Part shown: piece by piece, positions 1 to 6,170 of the stretch | Numbering within the stretch: position 1 is the first letter of the stretch | Layout: each line of letters opens with the position of its first letter | From: an uncultured Solobacterium sp. | GTDB lineage: Bacteria; Bacillota_I; Bacilli_A; Erysipelotrichales; Erysipelotrichaceae | NCBI GenBank assembly: GCA_938041275.1 | Contig: CALISH010000084.1 | Span: 1 to 6,741, forward strand | DNA length: 6,741 nt | Reading direction: 5' to 3' | The notes under the pieces: model-generated | Databases searched by the model: none | What the model was told of the DNA's origin: nothing | The model's input: the letters and a program-made list of their open reading frames with translations, nothing else | Program-made: the position numbers and the translations under genes

Positions 1-2
1 CT

Positions 3-857
3 GAAGAGTCATGCAAGCGTATCGTTGAGGTGTTAAATGAAAAGAGCTCAATTACTTCAAAAGAAAATGCGATTACAGAAGTGAAGGATGGCTCGATTGA
101 TTTTGATCATGTTCGTTTCAAATATTCTCGAGCTGCAGAAAGACCAGTTCTAGAAGATATTGATGTACATATTCAGTCTGGTGAAACCATCGGTATCATT
201 GGTGGAACTGGTTCGGCAAAGTCTTCTTTTGTACAGCTGATTCCTCGTCTATACGATGTTACCGAAGGTACAGTACGTGTTGGCAAAGAAGATGTTAGAG
301 ACTATGATCTTGTGACATTACGTGATTCCGTTGCGATGGTATTGCAGAAGAATGTGTTATTCTCCGGTACAATTGCGGATAATATCCGGTGGGGTAATAA
401 GGATGCAACATTAGAAGAAGTGAAGCATGTATGTCATTTGGCTTGCGCAGATGAGTTTATAGAGCAGATGCCAGATGGTTATGATACTTGGATTGAACAG
501 GGTGGTACAAACGTTTCTGGGGGTCAGAAACAAAGACTCTGTATCGCAAGAGCACTCTTGAAACAACCAAAGATTTTGATTATGGATGACTCGACATCTG
601 CCGTAGATGCAAAGACAGACGCAATTATCCGCAAAGCAATGAAAGAATATATTCCGGAAACAACAAAGATTATCATTGCCCAAAGAACTTCTTCTGTTGA
701 AGATGCGGATCGTATCATAGTATTGGATGGCGGTAAGATTGATGCGATTGGCACAAGCGAAGACTTACTAAAGACAAATCAAATCTACCGTGAAGTATAT
801 CTATCTCAGAATAAACAAGGTACTGAGGAAATCGTGGAAGAAGGAGGTGTTCGTTAA
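3..857 (+). CDS. ABC exporter half-transporter, C-terminal part (degenerate ATP-binding half of a heterodimer), 5' partial
   Basis: The frame is open from the left edge, so this is the 3' end of a longer gene: 284 visible residues, with nearly all of the membrane domain lying upstream. The first visible residues (EESCKRIVEVL) match the usual end of the TMD before the linker. The nucleotide-binding domain follows: A-loop Tyr about 41, Walker A GGTGSAKSS 67-75, Q-loop Gln 115, signature NVSGGQ 170-175, Walker B ILIMDD 191-196, H-loop region IIIAQRT with Gln 227. Three positions depart from consensus: Ala for the Gly before the Walker A Lys (bases 216-218), Asp for the catalytic Glu (588-590), and Gln for the switch His (681-683), while the signature is intact. 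This is known for the degenerate subunit of heterodimeric exporters. The partner gene starts one base after this stop, and its ribosome binding site lies inside this coding end. The substrate (drug, lipid or peptide) cannot be told. The GTG at base 30 is only an internal valine. Confidence 0.93.
   Translation, partial: EESCKRIVEVLNEKSSITSKENAITEVKDGSIDFDHVRFKYSRAAERPVLEDIDVHIQSGETIGIIGGTGSAKSSFVQLIPRLYDVTEGTVRVGKEDVRDYDLVTLRDSVAMVLQKNVLFSGTIADNIRWGNKDATLEEVKHVCHLACADEFIEQMPDGYDTWIEQGGTNVSGGQKQRLCIARALLKQPKILIMDDSTSAVDAKTDAIIRKAMKEYIPETTKIIIAQRTSSVEDADRIIVLDGGKIDAIGTSEDLLKTNQIYREVYLSQNKQGTEEIVEEGGVR
841..849 (+). promoter_or_regulatory. Ribosome binding site of the second ABC gene
   Basis: AAGGAGGTG lies inside the last codons of the upstream gene, 9 bases before the ATG at 859. 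It decides the start of the second ABC gene: an in-frame GTG at 790 would add 23 residues translated from the upstream gene's coding end and has no such site. The placement implies that the two subunits are translated from one mRNA, probably coupled. Confidence 0.85.
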
Positions 858-858
858 T

Positions 859-2754
859 ATGAATCAAAAACAAACGAATCGTAAAAAATCCTTCAAGAGA
901 TTGATCAAAATGGTACTATCCTACTATCCAGTTCTATTTCCACTGATTGTAGTATTAATTATTACCAATGCAATTTTGGGCGCTTTGCCATCTATTTTCC
1001 AACAGAATGTTGTCGCTGTATTACAGCAGGCTTGGGAACAAGGTTGGACATGGGAAGTCACAAAACCATTTATTGTAAGACTTGTTACAATATTGGCAAT
1101 TATTTATGCAATTGCGTTAATCATCGGAATTGTATATAACCAGTTAATGGCATTCTTTACGCAAGGTGTTTTACATAAGATACGTAAAGAAGTATTTACA
1201 CATATGCAGAAATTGCCAATTCGTTATTTTGATACGCATCCGCATGGTGATATCATGTCTCACTATACGAATGATATCGATGCAATGCGGCAGATGATTT
1301 CACAGAGTTTCCCACAGTTATTGATTTCGATTGTTACAATCATAACGATTATCGCTATCATGTTCTATTATAGTATTCCAATGGCGGTAGTTATTTTGAT
1401 TGGTGCAGCAGTATCCATTGAGATTACACGTAAGCTAGGTGGTCTTTCTGCAAAATACTTTATCTTACAACAGAAGGCAACTGGTAAGACAGAGGGTGTT
1501 ATCGAAGAGATGGTGAATGGGCAAAAGGTAATTAAAGTGTTCAACCACCAAGATGAAGCTGAAGAGATATTCAATCAAGCAAATAACGAACTTTATGAAG
1601 CATCTAATACGGCGAACCGTTATTCTAATATCTTGATGCCAGTCTTAAACAACGTAAACTATTTAATTTATGCATTCGTTGCGGTAGCTGGTGGTATCTT
1701 TATTCAAGAAAAGTTCCCGAACTTCTCAGTTTCAGGGTTACCATTTTCAATTGCAGTTATCGTTCCATTCTTAGGAATGTCACGTCAGTTTGCAGGTATG
1801 ATTCAGCAAATCTCTCCACAGATTAACTCAATCGTAATGGGACTTGCTGGTGCAGAACGTGTCTTTGAATTACTTGATCAGGAACCTGAAGTAGATGATG
1901 GAATTGTGACACTTGTCAACGCAACAGAAAAAGATGGTGAACTCAAGGAAACAAACGAACAGACAGAACTTTGGGCTTGGAAGTATCCACATGAAGACGG
2001 TACAGTTACTTATACAAAGGTAGCTGGCGATGTTCGCTTTGCGAGTGTAGACTTTGCGTATAATCCAGATAAGATGATCTTGCATGATGTGACATTATTT
2101 GGTAAACCTGGCCAAAAGATCGCCTTTGTAGGTGCGACTGGTGCTGGTAAGACAACAATCACAAATCTGATTAACCGTTTCTATGACATCGCAGATGGAA
2201 AGATTCGTTATGATGGTATCAACATCAATAAGATTAAGAAGTCTTCTTTACGTAAGTCTTTAGGAATTGTTTTGCAGGATACAGTACTATTTACAGGTAC
2301 TGTTATGGATAACATTCGTTATGGACGCTTAACAGCGACAGATGAGGAATGTATCGCAGCAGCGAAACTTGCGGGTGCAGATGGCTTTATTCAACATCTA
2401 CCACAAGGCTATCAAACAATGTTGAATGGTGATGGTTCTAATCTTTCACAAGGTCAGTGTCAGTTATTAGCAATTGCTAGAGCAGCTGTCGCAGACCCAC
2501 CAGTTATGATCATGGATGAGGCTACTTCTTCTATCGATACACGTACAGAGCAGATTGTACAGACGGGTATGGACCGTTTGATGAATGGACGTACTGTATT
2601 TGTTATTGCTCATCGTCTATCTACGGTTAAGAATTCAAATGTAATTATCGTACTAGACCATGGTCGAATTATTGAACGTGGTACCCATGAAGAATTACTT
2701 GCCCAAAAGGGTCAGTACTACCAGTTATATACAGGAGCGTTTGAATTAGAATAG
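859..2754 (+). CDS. ABC exporter half-transporter (TMD-NBD), consensus catalytic subunit of a heterodimer
   Basis: A complete 631-residue protein: a six-helix exporter membrane domain (about residues 20-325; likely spans near 20-41, 75-97, 153-171, 173-190, 265-282 and 295-313) fused to a nucleotide-binding domain. Motifs are Walker A GATGAGKTT 425-433, Q-loop Gln 473, signature NLSQGQ 528-533, Walker B VMIMDE 549-554 with catalytic Glu 554, and switch His 585. The Walker and H motifs are fully canonical, but the signature has Gln for the first Gly (codon 2449-2451). That complements the preceding gene: this protein's Walker motifs with the partner's intact signature make the working ATP site, while the opposite pairing is degenerate. 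Such pairs are known as heterodimeric multidrug or lipid exporters of the cytoplasmic membrane. A long linker (about 343-389, with WAWKYPHEDGTVTY) joins the TMD and NBD. The ATG at 859 is chosen for its AAGGAGG site and 1-base gap from the upstream stop. The exported substrate is unknown. Confidence 0.95.
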   Translation: MNQKQTNRKKSFKRLIKMVLSYYPVLFPLIVVLIITNAILGALPSIFQQNVVAVLQQAWEQGWTWEVTKPFIVRLVTILAIIYAIALIIGIVYNQLMAFFTQGVLHKIRKEVFTHMQKLPIRYFDTHPHGDIMSHYTNDIDAMRQMISQSFPQLLISIVTIITIIAIMFYYSIPMAVVILIGAAVSIEITRKLGGLSAKYFILQQKATGKTEGVIEEMVNGQKVIKVFNHQDEAEEIFNQANNELYEASNTANRYSNILMPVLNNVNYLIYAFVAVAGGIFIQEKFPNFSVSGLPFSIAVIVPFLGMSRQFAGMIQQISPQINSIVMGLAGAERVFELLDQEPEVDDGIVTLVNATEKDGELKETNEQTELWAWKYPHEDGTVTYTKVAGDVRFASVDFAYNPDKMILHDVTLFGKPGQKIAFVGATGAGKTTITNLINRFYDIADGKIRYDGININKIKKSSLRKSLGIVLQDTVLFTGTVMDNIRYGRLTATDEECIAAAKLAGADGFIQHLPQGYQTMLNGDGSNLSQGQCQLLAIARAAVADPPVMIMDEATSSIDTRTEQIVQTGMDRLMNGRTVFVIAHRLSTVKNSNVIIVLDHGRIIERGTHEELLAQKGQYYQLYTGAFELE

Positions 2755-2758
2755 ATAT

Positions 2759-2790
2759 AAAAAAGTTTATGCGCGTGCATAAACTTTTTT
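2759..2790. terminator. Bidirectional intrinsic terminator between convergent genes
   Basis: A perfect 14-bp inverted repeat: six A plus GTTTATGC (2759-2772), loop GCGT (2773-2776), then GCATAAAC plus six T (2777-2790). Read on either strand it gives a hairpin ending in a U run, so it can end both the ABC transcript and the oppositely oriented PHP transcript. The stop codon of the PHP gene (TAA, complement of 2789-2791) lies in the hairpin's outer arm. No second hairpin is needed in this 34-base gap. Confidence 0.92.
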
Positions 2791-3598
2791 AGTAGAATTT
2801 TAGTTTTCTCTTTTTCGCTTCTCCAACTAAATCAATATCTTGTACAAAGTTTAAATCAAGGCCTTCGACTACAGACAAAGCACGATCTAGATTCTGTTCA
2901 GTTAAGAATTGTTTTGGGTCATGTACATCCAAACCAATGATAACTGGACATTTTTTCTTTGCAAAAATTTCAAAGAAAGCTCTAGTTGGATAGGCATAAC
3001 GTTCCCCATCAAGATATTCTTTCTTACCAATCCGTATGCCAGTACCACAATTTAACTCCAAAGGAATATCGTAAAATCGAGATATATCAGCAATCTTTTC
3101 GGCGACGTTGAGTACGCTCGCATCAATTTTTGGATATTTCCAGAGAAATACATCAGGATGCGCAATATAATCACACATATAATGTTGGCAAGCTTCTTCT
3201 AAACATTTTACGTAGCGTTCAACTTGGTCGCTGTTATCAAATTCATAGACACTATCTTTATCAATTGTAAGATTGTGCTGTCCTAAAATAATATAATCTA
3301 AAGTATTTCGGTATTCACGAATGGTGTCCCATTGACTTGGATAGTATTCGACTTCCATGCCAAGATGAATATCAATTTGAGATGCATATTTTTCCTGTAA
3401 GGTACGAATGGATTGGTAATAATCAGGAATTTGTTCAATGTTCATGCGTAATCCAGGACATGGAGTAGGATATGCAGCATGATCACTGAATCCAAGGGTT
3501 GTTAAACCTGCTTGAATTGCAGCTTGTACATATTCTTCATCTGTGCCAATCGCATGGCCACAACGGGCAGTATGTGTATGATAATTTGCTTTAATCAT
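2789..3598 (-). CDS. PHP-family phosphatase, histidinol-phosphatase (HisK/HisJ-like)
   Basis: A 269-residue cytosolic PHP-fold metal hydrolase, the usual length for PHP-type histidinol-phosphatase, which removes phosphate from histidinol phosphate in histidine synthesis. Candidate metal ligands and motifs appear in order: HTH (His7, His9), His15, SDH (Asp39, His40), GMEVEY with Glu82, LGQH with His108, AHPD with His147, and GLDVHDP with Asp224 and His226, so the trinuclear metal site looks complete. The start is ATG at 3598, preceded by GGAGG (3611-3607) with 8 bases between. An in-frame TTG at 3613 would place the start codon directly before that site and is rejected. The gene is monocistronic here: it converges on the ABC pair across a shared terminator and diverges from a metal ATPase. 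No other his gene is present, so the exact substrate is less certain than the fold; a different phosphoester substrate is possible. Confidence 0.88.
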   Translation of the reverse strand: MIKANYHTHTARCGHAIGTDEEYVQAAIQAGLTTLGFSDHAAYPTPCPGLRMNIEQIPDYYQSIRTLQEKYASQIDIHLGMEVEYYPSQWDTIREYRNTLDYIILGQHNLTIDKDSVYEFDNSDQVERYVKCLEEACQHYMCDYIAHPDVFLWKYPKIDASVLNVAEKIADISRFYDIPLELNCGTGIRIGKKEYLDGERYAYPTRAFFEIFAKKKCPVIIGLDVHDPKQFLTEQNLDRALSVVEGLDLNFVQDIDLVGEAKKRKLKFY

Positions 3599-3606
3599 GG
3601 GGATTA

Positions 3607-3611
3607 CCTCC
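3607..3611 (-). promoter_or_regulatory. Ribosome binding site deciding the PHP gene start
   Basis: GGAGG on the minus strand, 8 bases before the ATG at 3598. It overlaps the codons that would follow the alternative TTG start at 3613, which rules that start out. Confidence 0.85.
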
Positions 3612-3622
3612 AAAACGAAGAA

Positions 3623-3651
3623 ATTATATCATTCCTATCATAGATTGACAA
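3623..3651 (-). promoter_or_regulatory. Promoter of the PHP phosphatase gene
   Basis: On the minus strand: TTGTCA (3651-3646), a 17-base spacer, and TATAAT (3628-3623) preceded by TGA, giving an extended -10. This is a near-consensus housekeeping sigma promoter. Transcription would start near 3616, leaving a leader of about 18 bases that contains the GGAGG site. Its -35 box lies on the same bases as the -35 of the opposite promoter. Confidence 0.75.
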
Positions 3652-3672
3652 AACATCAAAAAGTAATATCAT
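3645..3672 (+). promoter_or_regulatory. Promoter of the metal ATPase gene
   Basis: Consensus -35 TTGACA (3645-3650), a 16-base spacer, and TATCAT (3667-3672, five of six matches). An alternative -10 is CATAAT at 3670-3675 with a 19-base spacer. Transcription would begin around 3679-3682, inside the adjacent palindrome, which fits repression by a protein bound there. Confidence 0.65.
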
Positions 3673-3700
3673 AATAGTTGAACAGTTGTTCAAATGTTAT
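3671..3700. promoter_or_regulatory. Palindromic operator, ArsR/SmtB-like
   Basis: The core TTGAACAGTTGTTCAA (3678-3693) is a perfect 7-2-7 inverted repeat. With flanks, 12 of 14 positions match on each side of the central GT (3671-3684 against 3687-3700). The layout and the TGAACA half-site resemble the 12-2-12 operators of ArsR/SmtB metal sensors (SmtB, CzrA, CadC type), which repress metal efflux genes and let go on binding Zn, Cd or Pb. It covers the predicted transcription start of the ATPase. The family assignment is by resemblance; no regulator gene is in the window. Confidence 0.62.
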
Positions 3701-3708
3701 ATATGTTA

Positions 3709-3714
3709 GAGGTG
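3709..3714 (+). promoter_or_regulatory. Ribosome binding site deciding the ATPase start
   Basis: GAGGTG, 6 bases before the ATG at 3721. Upstream in-frame ATGs at 3694 (inside the operator half-site) and 3703 (just before this site) have no ribosome binding site of their own and are rejected as starts. Confidence 0.75.
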
Positions 3715-3720
3715 CTAAAG

Positions 3721-6018
3721 ATGGAATATAGATATCGTGTTGTTGGAATTGATTGTGCCGATTGTGCCGCAGAACTAGCAGAGGAAATCAGAAAAATAGA
3801 GGGTGTACTAAGTGCAGACATCCATTTTCTGCAACAAAAACTATACTTTGTATGTGATGAAGAAAATCATTCTGTGATTGAACAGAAAGTTTTTGATATT
3901 ATCCATGACGATGAACCTGATGTAGTAATTACAGCCCTACACGAAGAACCAAAACATCTCTTTAAATTTAATATCAAAAATATCGATTGTGCGGATTGTG
4001 CCAATGAGATTGCGGAAAAGGCAATGGAAATCGAAGGTGTAGAACATGCGGAAGCTGACTTCATGCATGCGATTTTGCGTGTACAATTTGCGACAGCCGA
4101 ATATACACGTATTGAAAATGAACTACGTGAAATGATTGCTAGAGAAGAACCAGAAGTTGAATTCTCAAGGTATTATCTAGAGCAAAAGATTGAAAAGGAA
4201 GAAGACCATAGTACACAAATTATGATTATTCGCTTGGTACTCGGTGCAGTGTTATTTGGTTTATCATTCTTATTCACAGGCATCACAAGTAATATTTCAA
4301 CATTACTTGCGTATATCATTCTTGGATACGATGTTATCTATAAGGCCTTCTATAATTTGAAACGAGGAAATCTATTAGACGAGCATTTTCTTATGACTAT
4401 CGCAACTTTTGCGGCGTTATATCTAGGCGATTGTAAGGAAGCAACTGGTGTTATGTTATTCTACCAGATTGGGGAATTCTTCCAGGATTTAGCAGTGGAT
4501 CATTCTCGTAAGTCTATCGCATCCTTGATGGATATTCGTCCTGACTATGCATTCGTACAAAGTGGAACGGAGTTCATTAAAGTAGATCCAACGGAAGTAC
4601 AGATTGGCGATATCATTCAGGTAAAACCTGGAGAACGAATCCCTTTAGATGGTGTTATTGTGAATGGTAGTTCTTCCCTTGATACAGCATCTCTAACAGG
4701 CGAATCGAATCTACGTGATGTGGATGTAAATGATGAAGTAATATCGGGTGTTGTGAATACGAGTGGTGTGTTATTAATTCGTACGACGAAGGAGTTTGCA
4801 CAATCTACAGTCTCAAGAATTCTAAATATCATCGAAGAAAATAACGAGACAAAGTCCAAACAAGAAAAATTCATTACAAAGTTTTCCCATTACTACACTC
4901 CTACGGTTGTTGCATTAGCAATTCTAGTGGCTATTGTAGTAGCGATTGTGACGGGTAATCTCAATGAAGGTATCTATCGTGCTTGTACATTCTTGGTTAT
5001 TTCTTGCCCATGTGCGTTAGTAATTTCTATTCCACTTTCATTCTTTGCAGGAATTGGTGGGCTATCCATGCATGGCATTATGTTAAAAGGTGCAAACTAT
5101 GTAGAGAAGATTGCAGAGATTCGTACAATCGTATTTGATAAAACGGGTACTTTAACAACAGGACAGTTTGCGGTGAATCGTTTATTAGATAGTAGTGACA
5201 ATGAAAAATTATTGAAATTAGCTGCCTATGCGGAAAGTTATTCCAATCATCCAATTGCGAAAGCAATTCAGAATTCTTATCGAAATGAAGTAGATCAAAC
5301 TAAGATTTCTGATATGCAAGAGATAGCGGGTAGAGGTATTTCTATCACATTAGAAAATCATCAAGTACTCGTTGGTAATTATAAGATGATGAAAGAAAAC
5401 AATGTGGATTGTAAACAATACACAGAACCAGGAACCTATGTATATGTGGCAGAGGATGGCATCTTCTTGGGTTGTATATTACTAAAGGATACAGTTAAGC
5501 AAGATGCGTCCAATGCAATACATAATTTAAATAAGAATCATGCTTGCATGATGGTATCAGGTGATGCGAAAGAAATCTGCCAAGAAGTAGGCAAGGAAGT
5601 AGGTATCAATTCTATCTATGGTGGGTGCTTACCAGAAGATAAAATTACATGCGTGAATACCGTCAAGAAAGATGGTGTGGTCGCATTTGTGGGTGATGGT
5701 GTTAATGATGTACCAGTGATGAGAAGTGCAGATATTGGCTTTGCGATGGGTTCGCTTGGTAGTGATGCGGCAATTGAAGCGGCAGATGTCATCATCACGG
5801 ATGATAATCTAAACAAGATTGACACAACCATTCGACAGGCAAAGAGAATTATTCGTATCGCAAATCAAAATATTGTCTTCGCAATTACGATTAAAGTGCT
5901 TGCATTAGTATTAGGTGCACTTGGTATTGCGAATATGTGGATGGCAATTTTTGCGGATACAGGAGTAGCAATGTTATGTGTTATTAATGCAGTACGACTT
6001 CTACGTATCAAGGAATAA
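3721..6018 (+). CDS. P1B-type heavy-metal-exporting ATPase, probably Zn/Cd/Pb (ZntA/CadA-like)
   Basis: A 765-residue membrane pump that uses ATP to export soft divalent metal ions. Two tandem HMA metal-binding domains come first: GIDCADC (Asp11, Cys12, Cys15) and NIDCADC (Asp89, Cys90, Cys93). Eight membrane spans follow (about 167-187, 191-209, 222-236, 240-257, 395-411, 419-443, 716-736, 737-759). Catalytic motifs are TGES 326-329 (actuator), transport-site CPC 429-431, DKTGT with phosphorylated Asp473, HP 510-511, and GDGVND 658-663. CPC, with Lys725 in the seventh span and Asp746 (ADTG) in the eighth, is the P1B-2 pattern for Zn/Cd/Pb rather than Cu; Asp before the first Cys of each HMA domain also fits Zn-type sites such as ZntA's. 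The hinge reads NDVPVM where NDAPxL is usual. ATG 3721 is chosen for its GAGGTG site. An ArsR-like operator over its promoter suggests metal induction. The exact metal is inferred, not shown. Confidence 0.94.
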   Translation: MEYRYRVVGIDCADCAAELAEEIRKIEGVLSADIHFLQQKLYFVCDEENHSVIEQKVFDIIHDDEPDVVITALHEEPKHLFKFNIKNIDCADCANEIAEKAMEIEGVEHAEADFMHAILRVQFATAEYTRIENELREMIAREEPEVEFSRYYLEQKIEKEEDHSTQIMIIRLVLGAVLFGLSFLFTGITSNISTLLAYIILGYDVIYKAFYNLKRGNLLDEHFLMTIATFAALYLGDCKEATGVMLFYQIGEFFQDLAVDHSRKSIASLMDIRPDYAFVQSGTEFIKVDPTEVQIGDIIQVKPGERIPLDGVIVNGSSSLDTASLTGESNLRDVDVNDEVISGVVNTSGVLLIRTTKEFAQSTVSRILNIIEENNETKSKQEKFITKFSHYYTPTVVALAILVAIVVAIVTGNLNEGIYRACTFLVISCPCALVISIPLSFFAGIGGLSMHGIMLKGANYVEKIAEIRTIVFDKTGTLTTGQFAVNRLLDSSDNEKLLKLAAYAESYSNHPIAKAIQNSYRNEVDQTKISDMQEIAGRGISITLENHQVLVGNYKMMKENNVDCKQYTEPGTYVYVAEDGIFLGCILLKDTVKQDASNAIHNLNKNHACMMVSGDAKEICQEVGKEVGINSIYGGCLPEDKITCVNTVKKDGVVAFVGDGVNDVPVMRSADIGFAMGSLGSDAAIEAADVIITDDNLNKIDTTIRQAKRIIRIANQNIVFAITIKVLALVLGALGIANMWMAIFADTGVAMLCVINAVRLLRIKE

Positions 6019-6029
6019 TTAGTATTCCT
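6011..6029 (+). terminator. Weak hairpin at the end of the ATPase gene
   Basis: AGGAATA (6011-6017), loop ATTAG, TATTCCT (6023-6029): a perfect 7-bp stem enclosing the ATPase stop codon. It has only two G-C pairs and the following bases (ATATTTG) are a poor U tract, so it may be a leaky terminator, a 3'-end stabiliser or nothing. No stronger terminator exists before the next gene, so read-through into the small ORF is likely. Confidence 0.35.
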
Positions 6030-6042
6030 ATATTTGCAAGTA

Positions 6043-6051
6043 TGGTAAAAT
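6043..6051 (+). promoter_or_regulatory. Possible extended -10 promoter for the small ORF / YvlD-like pair
   Basis: TGGTAAAAT is a TG-extended -10 with five of six matches in the hexamer, but no convincing -35 lies 16-18 bases upstream. A start near 6058 would leave about 20 bases before the small ORF, including its strong ribosome binding site. It may add to read-through from the ATPase gene. Confidence 0.4.
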
Positions 6052-6062
6052 AACCATGTTGT

Positions 6063-6070
6063 AAAGGAGG
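6063..6070 (+). promoter_or_regulatory. Strong ribosome binding site of the 30-residue ORF
   Basis: AAAGGAGG, a full Shine-Dalgarno match, 7 bases before the ATG at 6078. It is among the strongest sites in the window and is the main evidence that this very short ORF is translated. Confidence 0.85.
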
Positions 6071-6077
6071 TTATCTT

Positions 6078-6170
6078 ATGCGTATATTAGATATCGTATC
6101 GGTGATTATCCTGATACTCGTAGCCGCATTAGGCGTGCTATATTTGCAAATGAAAAGGAGCAAGAAATGA
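6078..6170 (+). CDS. Small single-span membrane protein (30 residues), unrecognised
   Basis: A 30-residue ORF beginning MRILDIVSV. Residues about 3-23 are almost all hydrophobic (a run rich in Ile, Leu, Val and Ala) and form one predicted membrane helix, followed by a basic tail KRSKK that should stay in the cytoplasm. It has a textbook ribosome binding site (AAAGGAGG, 7-base spacer). Its TGA stop overlaps the ATG of the YvlD-like gene as ATGA, so the two should be co-translated and may act together at the membrane. I do not recognise a family. It could be a real membrane micro-protein, a partner of the YvlD-like protein, or a leader peptide whose translation opens the next gene. Its second in-frame ATG (codon 25) is too late to matter. 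Confidence 0.72.
   Translation: MRILDIVSVIILILVAALGVLYLQMKRSKK
6154..6160 (+). promoter_or_regulatory. Ribosome binding site of the YvlD-like gene
   Basis: AAAGGAG, 6 bases before the ATG at 6167, located within the last codons of the small ORF. It supports the ATG at 6167 and the coupled arrangement. Confidence 0.8.

Noticed and set aside
30..32. GTG at 30 as the start of the first ABC gene
   Set aside because: The frame is open back to base 3 and the preceding residues fit the TMD-NBD linker of an ABC exporter, so this is an internal valine of a truncated gene.
411..683. Antisense ORFs opposite the ABC, ATPase and YvlD-like genes (for example 411-683, 1368-1574, 4617-4874, 6223-6477 on the minus strand)
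   Set aside because: They lie wholly within well-supported genes on the other strand, lack recognisable domains and convincing ribosome binding sites, and read as low-complexity shadows.
3694..3720. ATG at 3694 or 3703 as the start of the metal ATPase
   Set aside because: The first lies in the operator palindrome and neither has an upstream ribosome binding site; the ATG at 3721 has GAGGTG 6 bases before it and the HMA domain starts right after.
6028..6149. Twelve-base direct repeat CTATATTTGCAA at 6028-6039 and 6138-6149
   Set aside because: One copy is intergenic and the other codes for LYLQ in the small ORF; it has no further symmetry and looks like coincidence in AT-rich DNA.
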